Source: Caulobacter vibrioides OR37 (GTDB lineage: Bacteria > Pseudomonadota > Alphaproteobacteria > Caulobacterales > Caulobacteraceae). From it: 64,000 nt of DNA. The notes beneath the pieces are model-generated. The model was not told the origin of the DNA. It did not search any database and saw only the letters and a list, made by a program, of their open reading frames with translations. Shown piece after piece: positions 63,855-64,000 of the stretch (its first letter is position 1; each line of letters starts with the position of its first letter). The position numbers were made by a program, and so were the translations under genes. The DNA lies in contig NZ_APMP01000024.1 in the NCBI RefSeq assembly GCF_000372645.1, positions 1-64,000 of the forward strand, read 5' to 3'.

Positions 63855-64000
63855 TCGAGACTCCTCGCGATCACCTTGGCCTTTTCGATGTCCCGGTTCT
63901 GGGAACTCTTGTCACCGCCGCACAGCAACACGATGAGAACATCTCCTCGCCGGACCAGATAGACCCGATAGCCCGGACCAACATGGATTCTGAGTTCGCT
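63848..64000 (-). CDS. RelE/ParE-type addiction-module toxin, C-terminal fragment
   Basis: Only the last 50 codons are inside the window: SELRIHVGPGYRVYLVRRGD then VLIVLLCGGDKSSQNRDIEK and AKVIARSLEW. This is the core and end of the putative addiction-module killer (RelE superfamily). It ends by ATGGTAA, overlapping the antitoxin start. The N-terminus lies beyond position 64000. Confidence 0.88.
   Translation of the reverse strand, partial: SELRIHVGPGYRVYLVRRGDVLIVLLCGGDKSSQNRDIEKAKVIARSLEW

Overview
The window is a GC-rich (about two thirds G+C by eye) alphaproteobacterial chromosome segment, almost certainly from Caulobacter or a very close relative. The evidence is the tad/cpa pilus cluster with a 60-residue Flp pilin, a 231-residue CtrA ending in AINAA, a BacB-like bactofilin, a TonB receptor, many GANTC (CcrM) sites and three bipartite inverted repeats with a GATTC apex. 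No rRNA, tRNA, CRISPR array, insertion sequence or prophage was found. Recognition of families is from sequence reading only; no database search was run.

Layout. 1-6.5 kb: polar pilus locus (cpaE partial, cpaD, cpaC, cpaB, cpaA, pilA on the minus strand; a secretin-N-domain protein and two TadE-like pseudopilins on the plus strand). 6.5-18 kb: metabolic and envelope genes (MFS transporter, tyrosine phosphatase, acyltransferase, extradiol-type dioxygenase, two DJ-1/PfpI-type proteins of which one is an AraC regulator, nitrilase, SDR, SleB-type hydrolase). 18-25 kb: uvrB, three small XRE regulators around a perfect operator-like palindrome, nitronate monooxygenase, accA with an unusual upstream region (perfect DnaA box and seven GANTC sites). 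25-35 kb: P450, OsmC, CoA-ester lyase, aldo/keto reductase, VOC protein, xerD, aroK-aroB. 36-44 kb: a lower-GC two-gene membrane/GAF cassette, CorC-type protein, HWE kinase plus receiver, large TonB-dependent receptor with an AT-rich leader. 44-52 kb: cdd, bolA, J-domain protein, a degenerate M28-like protein, cobS, and lower-GC accessory genes (zinc-finger membrane protein, WapI-like immunity protein, orphan HigA). 52-64 kb: bactofilin, cheW, sdpI/sdpR, alcohol dehydrogenase, phospholipase C, LytM peptidase, ctrA, LytTR regulator and a RelE-type toxin/antitoxin pair cut by the window end.

Working together: the pilus genes and ctrA are functionally linked, because in Caulobacter CtrA drives pilA late in the cell cycle, and CtrA-like half-sites are visible upstream of pilA, cpaB and ctrA itself. 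Several methylation-site-rich elements (the three CIR-type repeats, the accA upstream region, the ctrA promoter) point to CcrM/GcrA/DnaA cell-cycle control. Three dispersed GC-rich palindromic repeat families occupy intergenic spaces. The least explained loci are the GAF cassette (35.9-37.1 kb), the accA upstream cluster, the XRE trio and the hairpin covering the tadE ribosome binding site.
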